From Delphinus delphis (lineage: Eukaryota > Chordata > Mammalia > Artiodactyla > Delphinidae), in contig NW_027192650.1 in NCBI RefSeq assembly GCF_949987515.2, positions 3,100,001 through 3,164,000 of the forward strand: a stretch of 64,000 bases of DNA, read 5' to 3'. Numbering within the stretch: the stretch's first letter is position 1; each line of letters opens with the position of its first letter. Both the position numbers and the translations under genes were made by a program. Positions 39,172-53,381 of the stretch are shown piece after piece. The notes below the pieces were generated by a model, which made no database searches, was not told the origin of the DNA, and saw only the letters and a program-made list of their open reading frames with translations.

Positions 39172-40749
39172 TTGGCCAAAAAGGGCGTATGCGTTTTTTC
39201 CTGAATATATTCAGGAAAAAACGCATACGCCCTTTTTGGCCAACCAAGCAAGCTTGCAAAGGAAATCTGCACTACAATGAAGTCTCACTTCCCTCTGGTC
39301 AAAAGGGCCATCTGAAAAAAGTGTAAAATCCAGAAAGGTAGGACAGGCCATGGAGAACTGGGAGCCTTGTTATGCTGATGGGCGGGATGTAAATTGCCAA
39401 CAACCACTCGGGAGAAGTGTATGGTGTTTCCTGAAACATCTAAAAAACAAAGCAACAGAACCTAGGGCACTTCCACTTATGGTCCTATAGCTTAGGGAAA
39501 TTAAAATCAAAAAGACACAGCCACCCCAAAGTTTGGAATGGCTCTGTTTACAAGAACCTCGTTTACAGTACAAGTTCAACATCGCAGAAAGTGAAAAATG
39601 GATAAAGAACTTGTGGTATTTACTTACAAAGCAATATCACTCAGCAATGAAATCTGTGTCATCAGGCCCTTAGCAGCACAATGAGTGGATTCAGGTATGA
39701 TGATTCTAACTGAAATAAGTCACACAGAAAAAGAAACATCATAAGATATCAGTAATACACGGAATGTAAACTTGGCTACACAGGAACTGAATTACAGAAC
39801 AGAACAGGGTCTCAAATTTAGAAAACCAACTTATGCTTGCTTAAGAGTAAAGGTGAGTTGGGGTGCTGCATAAAACCAGAGATTGAAATGAGCACAGATA
39901 AACTTCCTTAAGCCAAATATGGAATAGACAAGAGCTACACCTTGCTCAACGAAATGGACTCAAAACCGCATATTAAAGACTAAGAATGTACCTGACTAGT
40001 AAGTATCTTAAAACCTATGGATTGCTATGTCTCCGAAAGAGAATCAAGCATGTGTACAGGGGCATAAACGCAGCAGTGATAGGATTGGAGAGGTTCGGTG
40101 AGCAAATGAAGACCCTTTGAAGTCATATTGCATGGTACCCATTCACGGGTTTCAACTACCCAGGTTTTAGGTATTCTTCCTTCAGCTAAAACATGCATGT
40201 GGAACCCAGAGTATGATCAACCATGTGATCGGGAGACGTGTTCAAATATGTCTCAGTTTTCCTCCCCTGGTACTCGGGTGCAACATTCCAGACGCTTTAC
40301 TAACAGTCTCCCCACTTGGAGAGTCAGCGCCTTTAACCTCCTGTTTGGCCCAGTTTGCAATTTCTGCGGAAGATGAACAGGAATAGCGAGAACCAATGAG
40401 AGGCTAGCTGGAGGTGTCTGGACGGGCAAATTTAACTCTCATTTCCCACCAGGAAGAGGAAATAACCAAAGGCTCAGCGTGCCGTACCGGAACCAGATTA
40501 GGGCATGAAGCCATCCTGCGGTGTTGCGGCCAGCTCAAAAGAAAGCGAGTTGAAGAAAGGAGCTCAGGGGCACTGTAATTCACAAACCTGCAGAGTTATA
40601 AATGACAGCTATCGTCCAAAAATAGACTGAAGTAAGGCTGCCAAGAGGACTTGAAAGCGGGGCAGAATTGCAGGAAACCGATTTCAGGAGGTAGACTGGA
40701 ATTGCATTGAAAGCATAGGAAAAGAGGCAGAACGTCCACAATGATGCAC
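39172..40749 (+). repeat. Satellite monomer 26 (1578 bp)
   Basis: The palindrome is intact. Private CCCTCTGG near 39290, ATTAAAGACTAAG near 39971, and one lost base in CATTCACGGG near 40139. Confidence 0.95.
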
Positions 40750-42328
40750 TTGGCCAAAAAGGGCGTATGCGTTTTTTCCTGAATATATTCAGGAAAAAAC
40801 GCATACGCCCTTTTTGGCCAACCAAGCAAGCTTGCAAAGGAAATCTGCACTACAATGAAGTCTCACTTCCCCCCGGTCAAAAGGGCCATCTGAAAAAAGT
40901 GTAAAATCCAGAAAGGCAGGACAGGCCATGGAGAAATGGGAGCCTTGTTATGCTGAAGGGCGGGATTTAAATTGCCAACAACCACTCGGGAGACGTGTAT
41001 GGTGTTTCCTGAAACATCTAAAAAACAAAGCAACAGAACCTAGGGCACTTCCACTTATGGTCCTATAGCTTAGGGAAATTAAAATCAAAAAGACACAGCC
41101 ACCCCAAAGTTTGGAATGGCTCTGTTTACAAGAACCTCGTTTACAGTACAACTTCAACATCCCAGAAAGTGAAAAATGGATAAAGAAGTTGTGGTATTTA
41201 CTTACAAAGCAATATCACTCAGCAATGAAATCTGTGTCATCAGGCCCTTAGCAGCACAATGAGTGGATTCAGGTATGATGATTCTAACTGAAATAAGTCA
41301 CACAGAAAAAGAAACATCATAAGATATCAGTAATACACGGAATGGAAACTTGGCTACACAGGAACTGAATTACAGAACAGAACAGGGTCTCAAATTTAGA
41401 AAACCAACTTATGCTTGCTTAAGGGTAAAGGTGAGTTGGGGTGCTGCATAAAACCAGAGATTGAAATGAGCACAGATAAAGTTCCTTAAGTCAAATATGG
41501 AATAGACAAGAGCTACTCCTTGCTCAACGAAATGGACTCAACACCGCATATTAAACGCCTAAGAATGTACCTGACTAGTAAGTATCTTAAAACCTATGGA
41601 TTGCTATGTCTCCAAAAGAGAATCAAGCATGTGTACAGGGGCATAAACGCAGCAGTGATAGGATTGGAGAGGTTCGGTGAGCAAATGAAGACCCTTTGAA
41701 GTCATATTGCATGGTACCCATTACACGGGTCTTAACTCTCCAGGTTTAAGGTATTCTTCCTTCAGCTAAAACATGCATGTGGAACCCAAGTATGATCAAC
41801 CATGTGAATGGGAGACGTGTTCAAATATGTCTCAGTTTTCCTCCCCTCGTACTCGGGTGCAACATTCCAGACGCTTTACTAACACTCTCCCCACTTGGAG
41901 AGTCAGCGCCTTTAACCTCCTGTTTGGCCCAGTTTGCAATTTCTGCTTAAAATGAACAGGAATAGCGAGAACCAATGAGAGGCTAGCTAGAGGTGTCTGG
42001 ACGGGCAAATTTAACTCTCATTTCCCACCAGGAAGAGGAAATAACCAAAGGCTCAGTGTGCCGTGCCGGAACAAGTTTAGGGCCTGAAGCCATCCTGCGG
42101 TATTGCGGCCAGCTGAAAAGAAAGCGAGTTGAAGAAAGGAGCTCAGGGGCACTGTAATTCACAAACCTGCAGAGTTATAAATGACAGCTATCGTCCAAAA
42201 ATAGACTGAAGTAAGGCTGCCAAGAGGACTTGAAAGCGGGGCAGAATTGCAGGAAACCGATTTCAGGAGGTAGACTGGAATTGCATTGAAAGCATAGGAA
42301 AAGAGGCAGAACGTCCACAATGATGCAC
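40750..42328 (+). repeat. Satellite monomer 27 (1579 bp)
   Basis: The palindrome is intact. Near-copy of monomers 20 and 23. Private GGGATTTAAATTG near 40961 and GAGACGTGT near 40990. Confidence 0.95.
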
Positions 42329-43908
42329 TTGGCCAAAAAGGGCGTATGCGTTTTTTCCTGAATATATTCAGGAAAAAACGCATACACCCTTTTTGGCCAA
42401 CCAAGCAAACTTGCAAAGGAAATCTGCACTACCATGAAGTCTCACTTCCCCCCGGTCAAAAGGGCCATCTGAAAAAAGTGTAAAATCCAGAAAGGCAGGA
42501 CAGGCCATGGAGAACTGGGAGCCTTGTTATGCTGATGGGCGGGATGTAAATTGCCAACAGACACTCGGGAGAAGTGTATGGTGTTTCCTGAAACATCTAA
42601 AAAACAAATCAACAGAGCCTAGGGCACTTCCACTTATGGTCCTATAGCTTAGGGAAATTAAAATCAAAAAGACACAGCCACCCCAAAGTTTGGGACGCCT
42701 CTGTTAACAAGAACCTCGTTTACCATACAAGTTCAATATCACAGAAAGTGAAAAATGGATAAAGAACTTGTGGTACTTAGGTACAATGCAGTATCACTCA
42801 GCAATGAAATCTATGTCATCAGGCCCGTAGCAGCATAATGAGTGGATTCAGGTACGATGATTCTAACTGAAATAAGTCACACAGAAAAAGAAACATCATA
42901 AGATATCACTAATACACGGAATGTAAACTTGGCTACACAGGAACTGAATTGCAAAACAGAACAGGTTCTCAAATTTAGAAAACCAACTTATGCTTGCTTA
43001 AGGGGAAAGGTGAGTTGGGTTGCTGCATAAAACCAGAGATTGAAATGAGCACAGATAAAGTTCCTTAAGCCAAATATGGAATAGACAAGAGCTACTCCTT
43101 GCTCAACGAAATGGTCTCAACACCGCATATTAAACGCCTAAGAATGTACCTGACTAGTAAGTATCTTAAAACCTATGGATTGCTATGTCTCCGAAAGAGA
43201 ATCAAGCATGTGTACAGGGGCATAAACGCAGCAGTGATAGGATTGGAGAGGTTCGGTGAGCAAATGAAGACCCTTTGAAGTCATATTGCATGGTACCCAT
43301 TCCACGGGTTTCAACTACCCAGGTTTTAGGTATTCTTCCTTCAGCTAAAACATGCATGTGGAACCCAGAGTATGATCAACCATGTGATTGGGAGACGTGT
43401 TCAAATATGTCTCAGTTTTCCTCCCCTGGTACTCGGGTGCAACATTCCGGATGCTTTACTAACACTCTCCCCACTTGGAGAGTCAGCGCCTTTAACCTCC
43501 TGTTTGGCACAGTTTGCAATTTCTGCGGAAGATGAACAGGAATAGCGAGAACCAATGAGAGGCTAGCTGGAGGTGTCTGGACGGGCAAATTTAACTCTCA
43601 TTTCCCACCAGGAGGAGGAAATAACCAAAGGCTCAGCGTGCCGTACCAGAACCAGATTAGGGCCTGAAGCCATCCTGCGGTGTTGCGGCCAGCTCAAAAG
43701 AAAGCGAGTTGAAGAAAGGAGCTCAGGGGCACTGTAATTCACAAACCTGCAGAGTTATAAATGACAGCTATCGTCCAAAAATAGACTGAAGTAAGGCTGC
43801 CAAGAGGACTTGAAAGCGGGGCAGAATTGCAGGAAACCGATTTCAGGAGGTAGACTGGAATTGCATTGAAAGCATAGGAAAAGAGGCAGAACGTCCACAA
43901 TGATGCAC
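42329..43908 (+). repeat. Satellite monomer 28 (1580 bp, type II)
   Basis: One mismatch in the right palindrome arm (CATACACCC). Near-copy of monomer 24 at offset 6316. Confidence 0.95.
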
Positions 43909-45487
43909 TTGGCCAAAAAGGGCGTATGCGTTTTTTCCTGAATATATTCAGGAAAAAACGCATACGCCCTTTTTGGCCAACCAAGCAAGCTTGCAAAGGA
44001 AATCTGCACTACAATGAAGTCTCACTTCCCCCTGGTCAAAAGGGCCATCTGAAAAAAGTGTAAAATCCAGAAAGGCAGGACAGGCCGTGGAGAACTGGGA
44101 GCCTTGTTATGCTGATGGGCGGGATGTAAATTGCCAACAGCCACTCCGGAGAAGTGTATGGTGTTTTCTGAAACATCTAAAAAACAAAGCAACAGAGCCT
44201 AGTGCACTTCCACTTATGGTCCTATAGCTTAGGGAAATTAAAATCAAAAAGACACAGCCACCTCAAAGTTTGGGACGCCTCTGTTTACAAGCACCTCGTT
44301 TACCGTACAAGTTCAATATCACAGAAAGTGAAAAATGGATAAAGAACTTGTGGTACTTACATACAATGCAGTATCACTCAGCAATGAAATCTATGTCATC
44401 AGGCCTGTAGCAGCATAATGAGTGGATTCAGGTACGATGATTCTAACTGAAATTAGTCACACAGAAAAAGAAACATCATAAGATATCAGTAATACACGGA
44501 ATGGTAACTTGGCTACACAGGAACTGAATTAGAAAACAGAACAGGGTCTCAAATTTAGAAAACCAACTTATGCTTGCTTAAGGGTAAAGGTGAGTTGGGG
44601 TGCTGCATAAAACCAGAGATTGAAATGAGCACAGATAAAGTTCCTTAAGTCAAATATGGAATAGACAAGAGCTACTCCTTGCTCAACGAAATGGACTCAA
44701 CACCGCATATTAAACGCCTAAGAATGTACCTGACTAGTAAGTATCTTAAAACCTATGGATTGCTATGTCTCCGAAAGAGAATCAAGCATGTGTACAGGGG
44801 CATAAACGCAGCAGTGATAGGATTGGAGAGGTTCGGTGAGCAAATGAAGACCCTTTGAAATCATATTGCATGGTGCCCATTCTACGGGTTTCAACTACCC
44901 AAGTTTAAGGTATTCTTCCTTCAGCTAAAACTTGTATGTGGAACCCAAGTATGATCGACCATGTGAACGGGAGACGTGTTCAAATATGTCTCAGTTTTCC
45001 TCCCCTGGGACTCGGGTGCAACATTCCAGACGTTTTACTAACACTCTCCCCACTTGGAGAGTCAGCGCCTTTAACCTCCTGTTTGGCCCAGTTTGCAATT
45101 TCTGCGGAAGATGAACAGGAATAGCGAGAACGAATGAGAGACTCGCTGGAGGTGTCTGGACGGGCAAATTTAACTCTCATTTCCCACCAGGATGAGGAAA
45201 TAACGAAAGGCTCAGCGTGCCGTGCCGGAACCATATTAGGGCCTGAAGCCATCCTGCGGTGTTGCGGCCAGGTCACAAGAAAGCGAGTTGAAGAAAGGAG
45301 CTCAGGGGCACTGTAATTCACAAACCTGCAGAGTTATAAATGACACCTATCGTCCAAAAATAGACTGAAGTAAGGCTGCCAAGAGGACTTGAAAGCGGGG
45401 CAGAATTGCAGGAAACCGATTTCAGGAGGTAGACTGGAATTGCATTGAAAGCATAGGAAAAGAGGCAGAACGTCCACAATGATGCAC
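43909..45487 (+). repeat. Satellite monomer 29 (1579 bp, type II)
   Basis: The palindrome is intact. Private GGCCGTGGAG near 44084. From CTTGTATGTGG near 44930 onward it resembles monomer 30, so a switch of copy type lies inside this monomer. Confidence 0.95.
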
Positions 45488-47066
45488 TTGGCCAAAAAGG
45501 GCGTATGCGTTTTTTCCTGAATATATTCAGGAAAAAACGCATACGCCCTTTTTGGCCAACCAAGCAAGCTTGCAAAGGAAATGTGCACTACAATGAAGTC
45601 TCACTTCCCCCCGGTCAAAAGGGCCATCTGAAAAAAGTGTAAAATCCAGAAAGGCAGGAGAGGCCATGGAGAACTGGGAGCCTTGTTATGCTGATGGGCG
45701 GGATGTAAATTGCCAACAACCACTCGGGAGAAGTGTATGGTGTTTCCTGAAACATCTAAAAAACAAAGTAACAGAACCTAGGGCACTTCCACTTATCGTC
45801 CTATAGCTTAGGGAAATTAAAATCAAAAAGACACAGCCACCCCAATGTTTGGAACGGCTCTGTTTACAAGAACCTCGTTTACAGTACAAGTTCAACATCG
45901 CAGAAAGTGAAAAATGGATAAAGAAGTTGTGGTATTTACTTACAAAGCAATATCACTCAGCAATGAAATCTGTGTCATCAGGCCCTTAGCAGCACAATGA
46001 GTGGATTCAGGTATGATGATTCTAACTGAAATAAGTCACACAGAAAAAGAAACATCATAAGATATCAGTAATACACGGAATGTAAACTTGGCTACACAGG
46101 AACTGAATTACAGAACAGAACAGGGTCTCAAATTTAGAAAACCAACTTATGCTTGCTTAAGGGTAAAGGTGAGTTCGGGTGCTGCATAAAACCAGAGCTT
46201 GAAATGAGCACAGATAAAGTTCCTTAAGCCAAATATGGAATAGACAAGAGCTACTCCTTGCTCAACGAAATGGACTCAACACCGCATATTAAACGCCTAA
46301 GAATGTACCTGACTAGTAAGTATCTTAAAACCTATGGATTGCTATGTCTCCGAAAGAGAATCAAGCATGTGTACAGGGGCATAAACGCAGCAGTGATAGG
46401 ATTGGAGAGGTTCGGTGAGCAAATGAAGACCCTTTGAAGTCATATTGCATGGTACCCATTCCACGGGTTTCAACTACCCATGTTTAAGGTATTCTTCCTT
46501 CAGCTAAAACTTGTATGTGGAACCCAAGTATGATCGACCATGTGAACGGGAGACGTGTTCAAATATGTCTCAGTTTTCCTCCCCTGGGACTCGGGTGCAA
46601 CATTCCAGACGCTTTACTAACACTCTCCCCACTTGGAGAGTCAGCGCCTTTAACCTCCTGTTTGGCCCAGTTTGCAATTTCTGCGGAAGATGAACAGGAA
46701 TAGTGAGAACGAATGAGAGACTAGCTGGAGGTGTCTGGACGGGCAAATTTAACTCTCATTTCCCACCAGGATGAGGAAATAACCAAAGGCTCAGCGTGCC
46801 GTGCCACAACCAGATTAGGGCCTGAAGCCATCCTGCGGTGTTACGGCCAGGTCACAAGAAAGCAAGTTGAAGAAAGGAGCTCAGGGGCACTGTAATTCAC
46901 AAACCTGCAGAGTTATAAATGACACCTATCGTCCAAAAATAGACTGAAGTAAGGCTGCCAAGAGGACTTGAAAGCGGGGCAGAATTGCAGGAAACCGATT
47001 TCAGGAGGTAGACTGGAATTGCATTGAAAGCATAGGAAAAGAGGCAGAACGTCCACAATGATGCAC
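45488..47066 (+). repeat. Satellite monomer 30 (1579 bp)
   Basis: The palindrome is intact. AAATGTGCAC near 45579 is shared only with monomer 31. Private GGAGAGGCC near 45657 and CCAATGTTTGG near 45842. Confidence 0.95.
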
Positions 47067-48646
47067 TTGGCCAAAAAGGGCGTATGCGTTTTTTCCTGAA
47101 TATATTCAGGAAAAAACGCATACGCCCTTTTTGGCCAACCAAGCAAGCTTGCAAAGGAAATGTGCACTACAATGAAGTCTCACTTCCCCCCGGTCAAAAG
47201 GGCCATCTGAAAAAAGTGTAAAATCCAGAAAGGCAGGACAGGCCATGGAGAACTGGGAGCCTTGTTATGCTGATGGGCGGGATGTAAATTGCCAACAACC
47301 ACTCGGGAGAAGTGTATGGTGTTTCCTGAAACATCTAAAAAACAAAGTAACAGAACCTAGGGCACTTCCACTTATGGGCCTATAGCTTAGGGAAATTAAA
47401 ATCAAAAAGACACAGCCACCCCAAAGTTTGGAACGGCTCTGTTTACAAGAACCTCGTTTACAGTACAAGTTCAACATCGCAGAAAGTGAAAAATGGATAA
47501 AGAAGTTGTGGTATTTACTTACAAAGCAATATCACTCAGCAATGAAATCTGTGTCATCAGGCCCTTAGCAGCACAATGAGTGGATTCAGGTATGATGATT
47601 CTAACTGAAATAAGTCACACAGAAAAAGAAACATCATAAGATATCAGTAATACACGGAATGTAAACTTGGCTACACAGGAACTGAATTACAGAACAGAAC
47701 AGGGTCTCAAATTTAGAAAACCAACTTATGCTTGCTTAAGGGTAAAGGTGAGTTCGGGTGCTGCATAAAACCAGAGCTTGAAATGAGCACAGATAAAGTT
47801 CCTTAAGCCAAATATGGAATAGACAAGAGCTACTCCTTGCTCAACGAAATGGACTCAACACCGCATATTAAACGCCTAAGAATGTACCTGACTAGTAAGT
47901 ATCGTAAAACCTATGGTTTGCTATGTCTCCAAAAGAGAGTCAAGCATGTGTACAGGGGCATAAACGCAGCAGTGATAGGATTGGAGAGGTTCGGTGAGCA
48001 AATGAAGACCCTTTGAAGTCATATTGCATGGTACCCATTACACGGGTCTCAACTCTCCAGTTTTAAGGTATTCTTCCTTCAGCTAAAACATGCATGTGGA
48101 ACCCAGAGTATGATCAACCATGTGAACGGGAGACGTGTTCAAATATGTCTCAGTTTTCCTCCCCTGGTACTCGGGTGCAACATTCCAGACGCTTTACTAA
48201 CACTCTCCCCACTTGGAGAGTCAGTCCCTTTAACCTCCTGTTTGGCCCAGTTTGCAATTTCTGCAGAAGATGAACAGGAATAGCGAGAACCAATGAGAGG
48301 CTAGCTGGAGGTGTCTGGACGGGCAAATTTAACTCTCATTTCCCACCAGGAAGAGGAATTAACCAAAGGCTCAGCATGCCATGCCGGAAACAGATTAGGG
48401 CCTGAAGCCATCCTGCGGTGTTGCGGCCAGGTCACAAGAAAGCGAGTTGAAGAAAGGAGCTCAGGGGCACTGTAATTCACAAACCTGCAGAGTTATAAAT
48501 GACAGCTATCGTCCAAAAATAGACTGAAGTAAGGCTGCCAAGAGGACTTGAAAGCGGGGCAGAATTGCAGGAAACCGATTTCAGGAGGTAGACTGGAATT
48601 GCATTGAAAGCATAGGAAAAGAGGCAGAACGTCCACAATGATGCAC
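47067..48646 (+). repeat. Satellite monomer 31 (1580 bp)
   Basis: The palindrome is intact. The front half is a near-copy of monomer 30. From AAGTATCGTAAAACC near 47897 it changes to another copy type. Confidence 0.95.
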
Positions 48647-50224
48647 TTGGCCAAAAAGGGCGTATGCGTTTTTTCCTGAATATATTCAGGAAAAAACGCA
48701 TACGCCCTTTTTGACCAACCTAGCAAACTTCCAAAGGAAATCTGCACTACAATGAAGTCTCACTTCTCCCCGTCAAAAGGGCCATCTGAAAAAAGTGTAA
48801 AATCCAGAAAGGCAGGACAGGCCATGGAGAACTGGGAGCCTTGTTATGCTGATGGGCGGGATGTAAATTGCCAACAACCACTCGGGAGAAGTGTATGGTG
48901 TTTCCTGAAACATCTAAAAAACAAAGCAACAGAACCTAGGGCACTTCCACTTATGGTCCTATAGCTTAGGGAAATTAAAATCAAAAAGACACAGCCACCC
49001 CAAAGTTTGGAACGGCTCTGTTTACAAGAACCTCGTTTACAGTACAAGTTCAACATCGCAGAAAGTGAAAAATGGATAAAGAACTTGTGGTATTTACTTA
49101 CAAAGCAATATCACACAGCAATGAAATCTGTGTCATCAGGCCCTTAGAAGCACAATGAGTGGATTCAGGTATGATGATTCTAACTGAAATAAGTCACACA
49201 GAAAAAGAAACATCATAAGACATCATTAATACACGGAATATAAACTTGGTTACACAGGAACTTAATTACAGAACAGAACAGGGTCTCAAATTTAGAAAAC
49301 CAACTTATTCTTGCTTAAGGGGAAAGGTGAGTTGGGGTGCTGCATAAAACCAGAGATTGAAATGAGCACAGATAAAGTTCCTTAAGCCAAATATGGAATA
49401 GACAAGAGCTACTCCTTGCTCAACGAAATGGACTCAACACCGCATATTAAACGCCTAAGAATGTACCTGACTAGTAAGTATCTTAAAACCTATGGATTGC
49501 TATGTCTCCGAAAGAGAATCAAGCATTTGTACAGGGGCATAAACGCAGCAGTGATAGGATTGGGGAGGTTTGGTGAGCAAATGAAGAACCTTTGAAGTCA
49601 TATTGCATGGTACCCATTCCACGGGTCTCAACTCTCCAGGTTTAAGGTATTCTTCCTTCAGCTAAAACATGCATGTGGAACCCAAGTATGATCAACCATG
49701 TGAACGGGAGACGTGTTCAAATATGTCTCAGTTTTCCTCCCCTGGTACTTGGGTGCAACATTCCAGACGCTTTACTAACACTCTCCCCACTTGGAGAGTC
49801 AGTCCCTTTAACCTCCTGTTTGGCCCAGTTTGCAATTTCTGCGGAAGATGAACAGGAATAGCGAGAACCAATGAGAGGCTAGCTGGAGGTGTCTGGACGG
49901 GCAAATTTAACTCTCATTTCCCACCAGGAAGAGGAAATAACCAAAGGCTCAGCGTGCCGTACAAGAACCAGATTAGGGCCTGAAGCCATCCTGCGGTGTT
50001 GCGGCCAGCTCAAAAGAAAGCGAGATGAAGAAAGGAGCTCAAGGGCACTGTAATTCACAAACCTGCAGAGTTATAAATGACAGCTATCATCCAAAAGTAG
50101 ACTGAAGTAAGGCTGCCAAGAGGACTTGAAAGCGGGGCAGAATTGCAGGAAACCGATTTCAGGAGGTAGACTGGAATTGCATTGAAAGCATAGGAAAAGA
50201 GGCAGAACGTCCACAATGATGCAC
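48647..50224 (+). repeat. Satellite monomer 32 (1578 bp)
   Basis: One mismatch near the end of the right palindrome arm (TTGACCAA), followed by CCTAGCAAACTTCC. Its L1 tail has GACATCATTAATACACGG and GGTTACACAGG near 49219-49255, shared with monomer 33. Confidence 0.95.
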
Positions 50225-51801
50225 TTGGCCAAAAAGGGCGTATGCGTTTTTTCCTGAATATATTCAGGAAAAAACGCATACGCCCTTTTTGGCCAACCAA
50301 GCAAGCTTGCAAAGGAAATCTGCACTACAATGAAGTCTCACTTCCCCCCGGTCAAAAGGGCCATCTGAAAAAAGTGTAAAATCCAGAAAGGCAACAGGCC
50401 ATTGAGAACTGGGAGCCTTGTTATGCTGATGGGCGGGATGTAAATTGCCAACAGACACTTGGGAGAAGTGTATGGTGTTTCCTGAAACATCTAAAAAACA
50501 AAGCAACAGAACCTAGGGCACTTCCACTTATGGTCCTATAGCTTAGGGAAATTAAAATCAAAAAGACACAGCCACCCCAAAGTTTGGAACGGCTCTGTTT
50601 ACAAGAACCTCGTTTACAGTACAAGTTCAACATCGGAGAAAGTGAAAAATGGATAAAGAAGTTGTGGTATTTACTTACAAAGCAATATCACACAGCAATG
50701 AAATCTGTGTCATCAGGCCCTTAGAAGCACAATGAGTGGATTCAGGTATGATGATTCTAACTGAAATAAGTCACACAGAAAAAGAAACATCATAAGATAT
50801 CATTAATACACGGAATATAAACTTGGTTACACAGGAACTGAATTACAGAACAGAACAGGGTCTCAAATTTAGAAAACCAACTTATTCTTGCTTAAGGGGA
50901 AAGGTGAGTTGGGGTGCTGCATAAAACCAGAGATTGAAATGAGCACAGATAAAGTTCCTTAAGCCAAATATGGAATAGACAAGAGCTACTCCTTGCTCAA
51001 CGAAATGGACTCAACACCGCATATTAAACGCCTAAGAATGTACCTGACTAGTAAGTATCTTAAAACCTATGGATTGCTATGTCTCCGAAAGAGAATCAAG
51101 CATGTATACAGGGGCATAAACGCAGCAGTGATAGGATTGGGGAGGTTCGGTGAGCAAATGAAGAACCTTTGAAGTCATATTGCATGGTACCCATTCCACG
51201 GGTTTCAACTACCCATGTTTAAGGTATTCTTCCTTCAGCTAAAACATGCATGTGGAACCCAAGTATGATCAACCATGTGAACGGGAGACGTGTTCAAATA
51301 TGTCTCAGTTTTCCTCCCCTGGTACTCGGGTGCAACATTCCAGACGCTTTACTAACACTCTCCCCACTTGGAGAGTCAGTCCCTTTAACCTCCTGTTTGG
51401 CCCAGTTTGCAATTTCTGCGGAAGATGAACAGGAATAGCGAGAACCAATGAGAGGCTAGCTGGAGGTGTCTGGACGGGCAAATTTAACTCTCATTTCCCA
51501 CCAGGAAGAGGAAATAACCAAAGGCTCAGTGTGCCGTACCAGAACCAGATTAGGGCCTGAAGCCATCCTGCGGTGTTGCGGCCAGCTCAAAAGAAAGCGA
51601 GATGAAGAAAGGAGCTCAGGGGCACTGTAATTCACAAACCTGCAGAGTTATAAATGACAGCTATCGTCCAAAAATAGACTGAAGTAAGGCTGCCAAGAGG
51701 ACTTGAAAGCGGGGCAGAATTGCAGGAAACCGATTTCAGGAGGTAGACTGGAATTGCATTGAAAGCATAGGAAAAGAGGCAGAACGTCCACAATGATGCA
51801 C
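50225..51801 (+). repeat. Satellite monomer 33 (1577 bp)
   Basis: The palindrome is intact. Carries the GGCAACAGGCCATTGAG haplotype at 50389-50405. The rest is a near-copy of monomer 32. Confidence 0.95.
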
Positions 51802-53381
51802 TTGGCCAAAAAGGGCGTATGCGTTTTTTCCTGAATATATTCAGGAAAAAACGCATACGCCCTTTTTGGCCAACCAAGCAAGCTTGCAAAGGAAATCTGC
51901 ACTACAATGAAGTCTCACTTCCCCCCGGTCAAAAGGGCCATCTGAAAAAAGTGTAAAATCCAGAAAGGCAGGACAGGCCATGGAGAACTGGGAGCCTTGT
52001 TATGCTGAAGGGCGGGATGTAAATTGCCAACAACCACTCGGGAGAAGTGTATGGTGTTTCCTGAAACATCTAAAAAACAAAGCAACAGAGCCTAGGGCAC
52101 TTCCACTTATGGTCCTATAGCTTAGGAAATTTAAAATCAAAAAGACAGAGCCACCCCAAAGTTTGGAACGGCTCTGTTTACAAGAACCTCGTTTACAGTA
52201 CAAGTTCAACATCGCAGAAAGTGAAAAATGGATAAAGAAGTTGTGGTATTTACTTACAAAGCAATATCACTCAGCAATGAAATCTGTGTCATCAGGCCCT
52301 TAGCAGCACAATGAGTGGATTCAGGTATGATGATTCTAACTGAAATAAGTCACACAGAAAAAGAAACATCATAAGATATCACTGATACACGGAATGTATA
52401 CTTGGCTACACAGGAACTGCATTCCAAAACAGAACAGGGTCTCAAATTTAGAAAACCAACTTAAGCTTGCTTAAGGGGAAAGGTGAGTTGGGGTGCTGCA
52501 TAAAACCAGAGATTGAAATGAGCACAGATAAAGTTCCTTAAGCCAAATATGGAATAGACAAGAGCTACTCCTTGCTCAACGAAATGGACTCAAAACCCCA
52601 TATTAAACGCCTAAGAATGTACCTGACTAGTAAGTATCTTAAAACCTATGGATTGCTATGTCTCCAAAAGAGAATCAAGCGTGTGTTCAGGGGCATAAAC
52701 GCAGCAGTGATAGGATTGGAGAGGTTCGGTGAGCAAATGAAGACCCTTTGAAGTCATATTGCATGGTACCCATTACACGGGTCTCAACTCTCCAGTTTTA
52801 AGGTATTCTTCCTTCAGCTAAAACATGCATGTGGAACCCAGAGTATGATCAACCATGTGAACGGGAGACGTGTTCAAATATGTCTCAGTTTTCGTACCCT
52901 GGTACTCGGGTGCAACATTCCAGACGCTTTACTAACACTCTCCCGACTTGGAGAGTCAGCGCCTTTAACCTCCTGTTTGGCCCAGTTTGCAATTTCTGCG
53001 GAAGATGAACAGTAATAGCGAGAACCAATGAGAGACTAGCTGGAGGTGTCTGGACGGGCAAATTTAACTCTCATTTCCCACCAGAAAGAGGAAATAACCA
53101 AAGGCTCAGCGTGCCGTGCCGGAACCAGATTAGGGCCTGAAGCCATCCTGCGGTGTTGCGGCCAGGTCACAAGAAAGCGAGTTGAAGAAAGGAGCTCAGG
53201 GGCACTGTAATTCACAAACCTGCAGAGTTATAAATGACAGCTATCGTCCAAAAATAGACTGAAGTAAGGCTGCCAAGAGGACTTGAAAGCGGGGCAGAAT
53301 TGCAGGAAACCAATTTCAGGAGGTAGACTGGAATTGCAATGAAAGCATAGGAAAAGAGGCAGAACGTCCACAATGATGCAC
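51802..53381 (+). repeat. Satellite monomer 34 (1580 bp, mosaic)
   Basis: The palindrome is intact. The L1 part is type I up to about 52310, then type II from about 52378 (ATATCACTGATAC, CTGCATTCCAAAAC). This looks like a conversion or crossover inside one monomer. Confidence 0.94.

Larger units (their letters stand above)
34000..44000 (+). repeat. Block repeated at offset 6316 bp (four-monomer spacing)
   Basis: Monomers 23, 24 and the palindrome of 25 match 27, 28 and the palindrome of 29 at a constant offset of 6316 bp. Shared rare states include CTGTTAACAAG and ACCATACAAG. Similarity is lost soon after 37,700 and 44,020. The block overlaps the trimer block, so monomer 20/23/27 was copied at least twice in different units. 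Confidence 0.75.
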
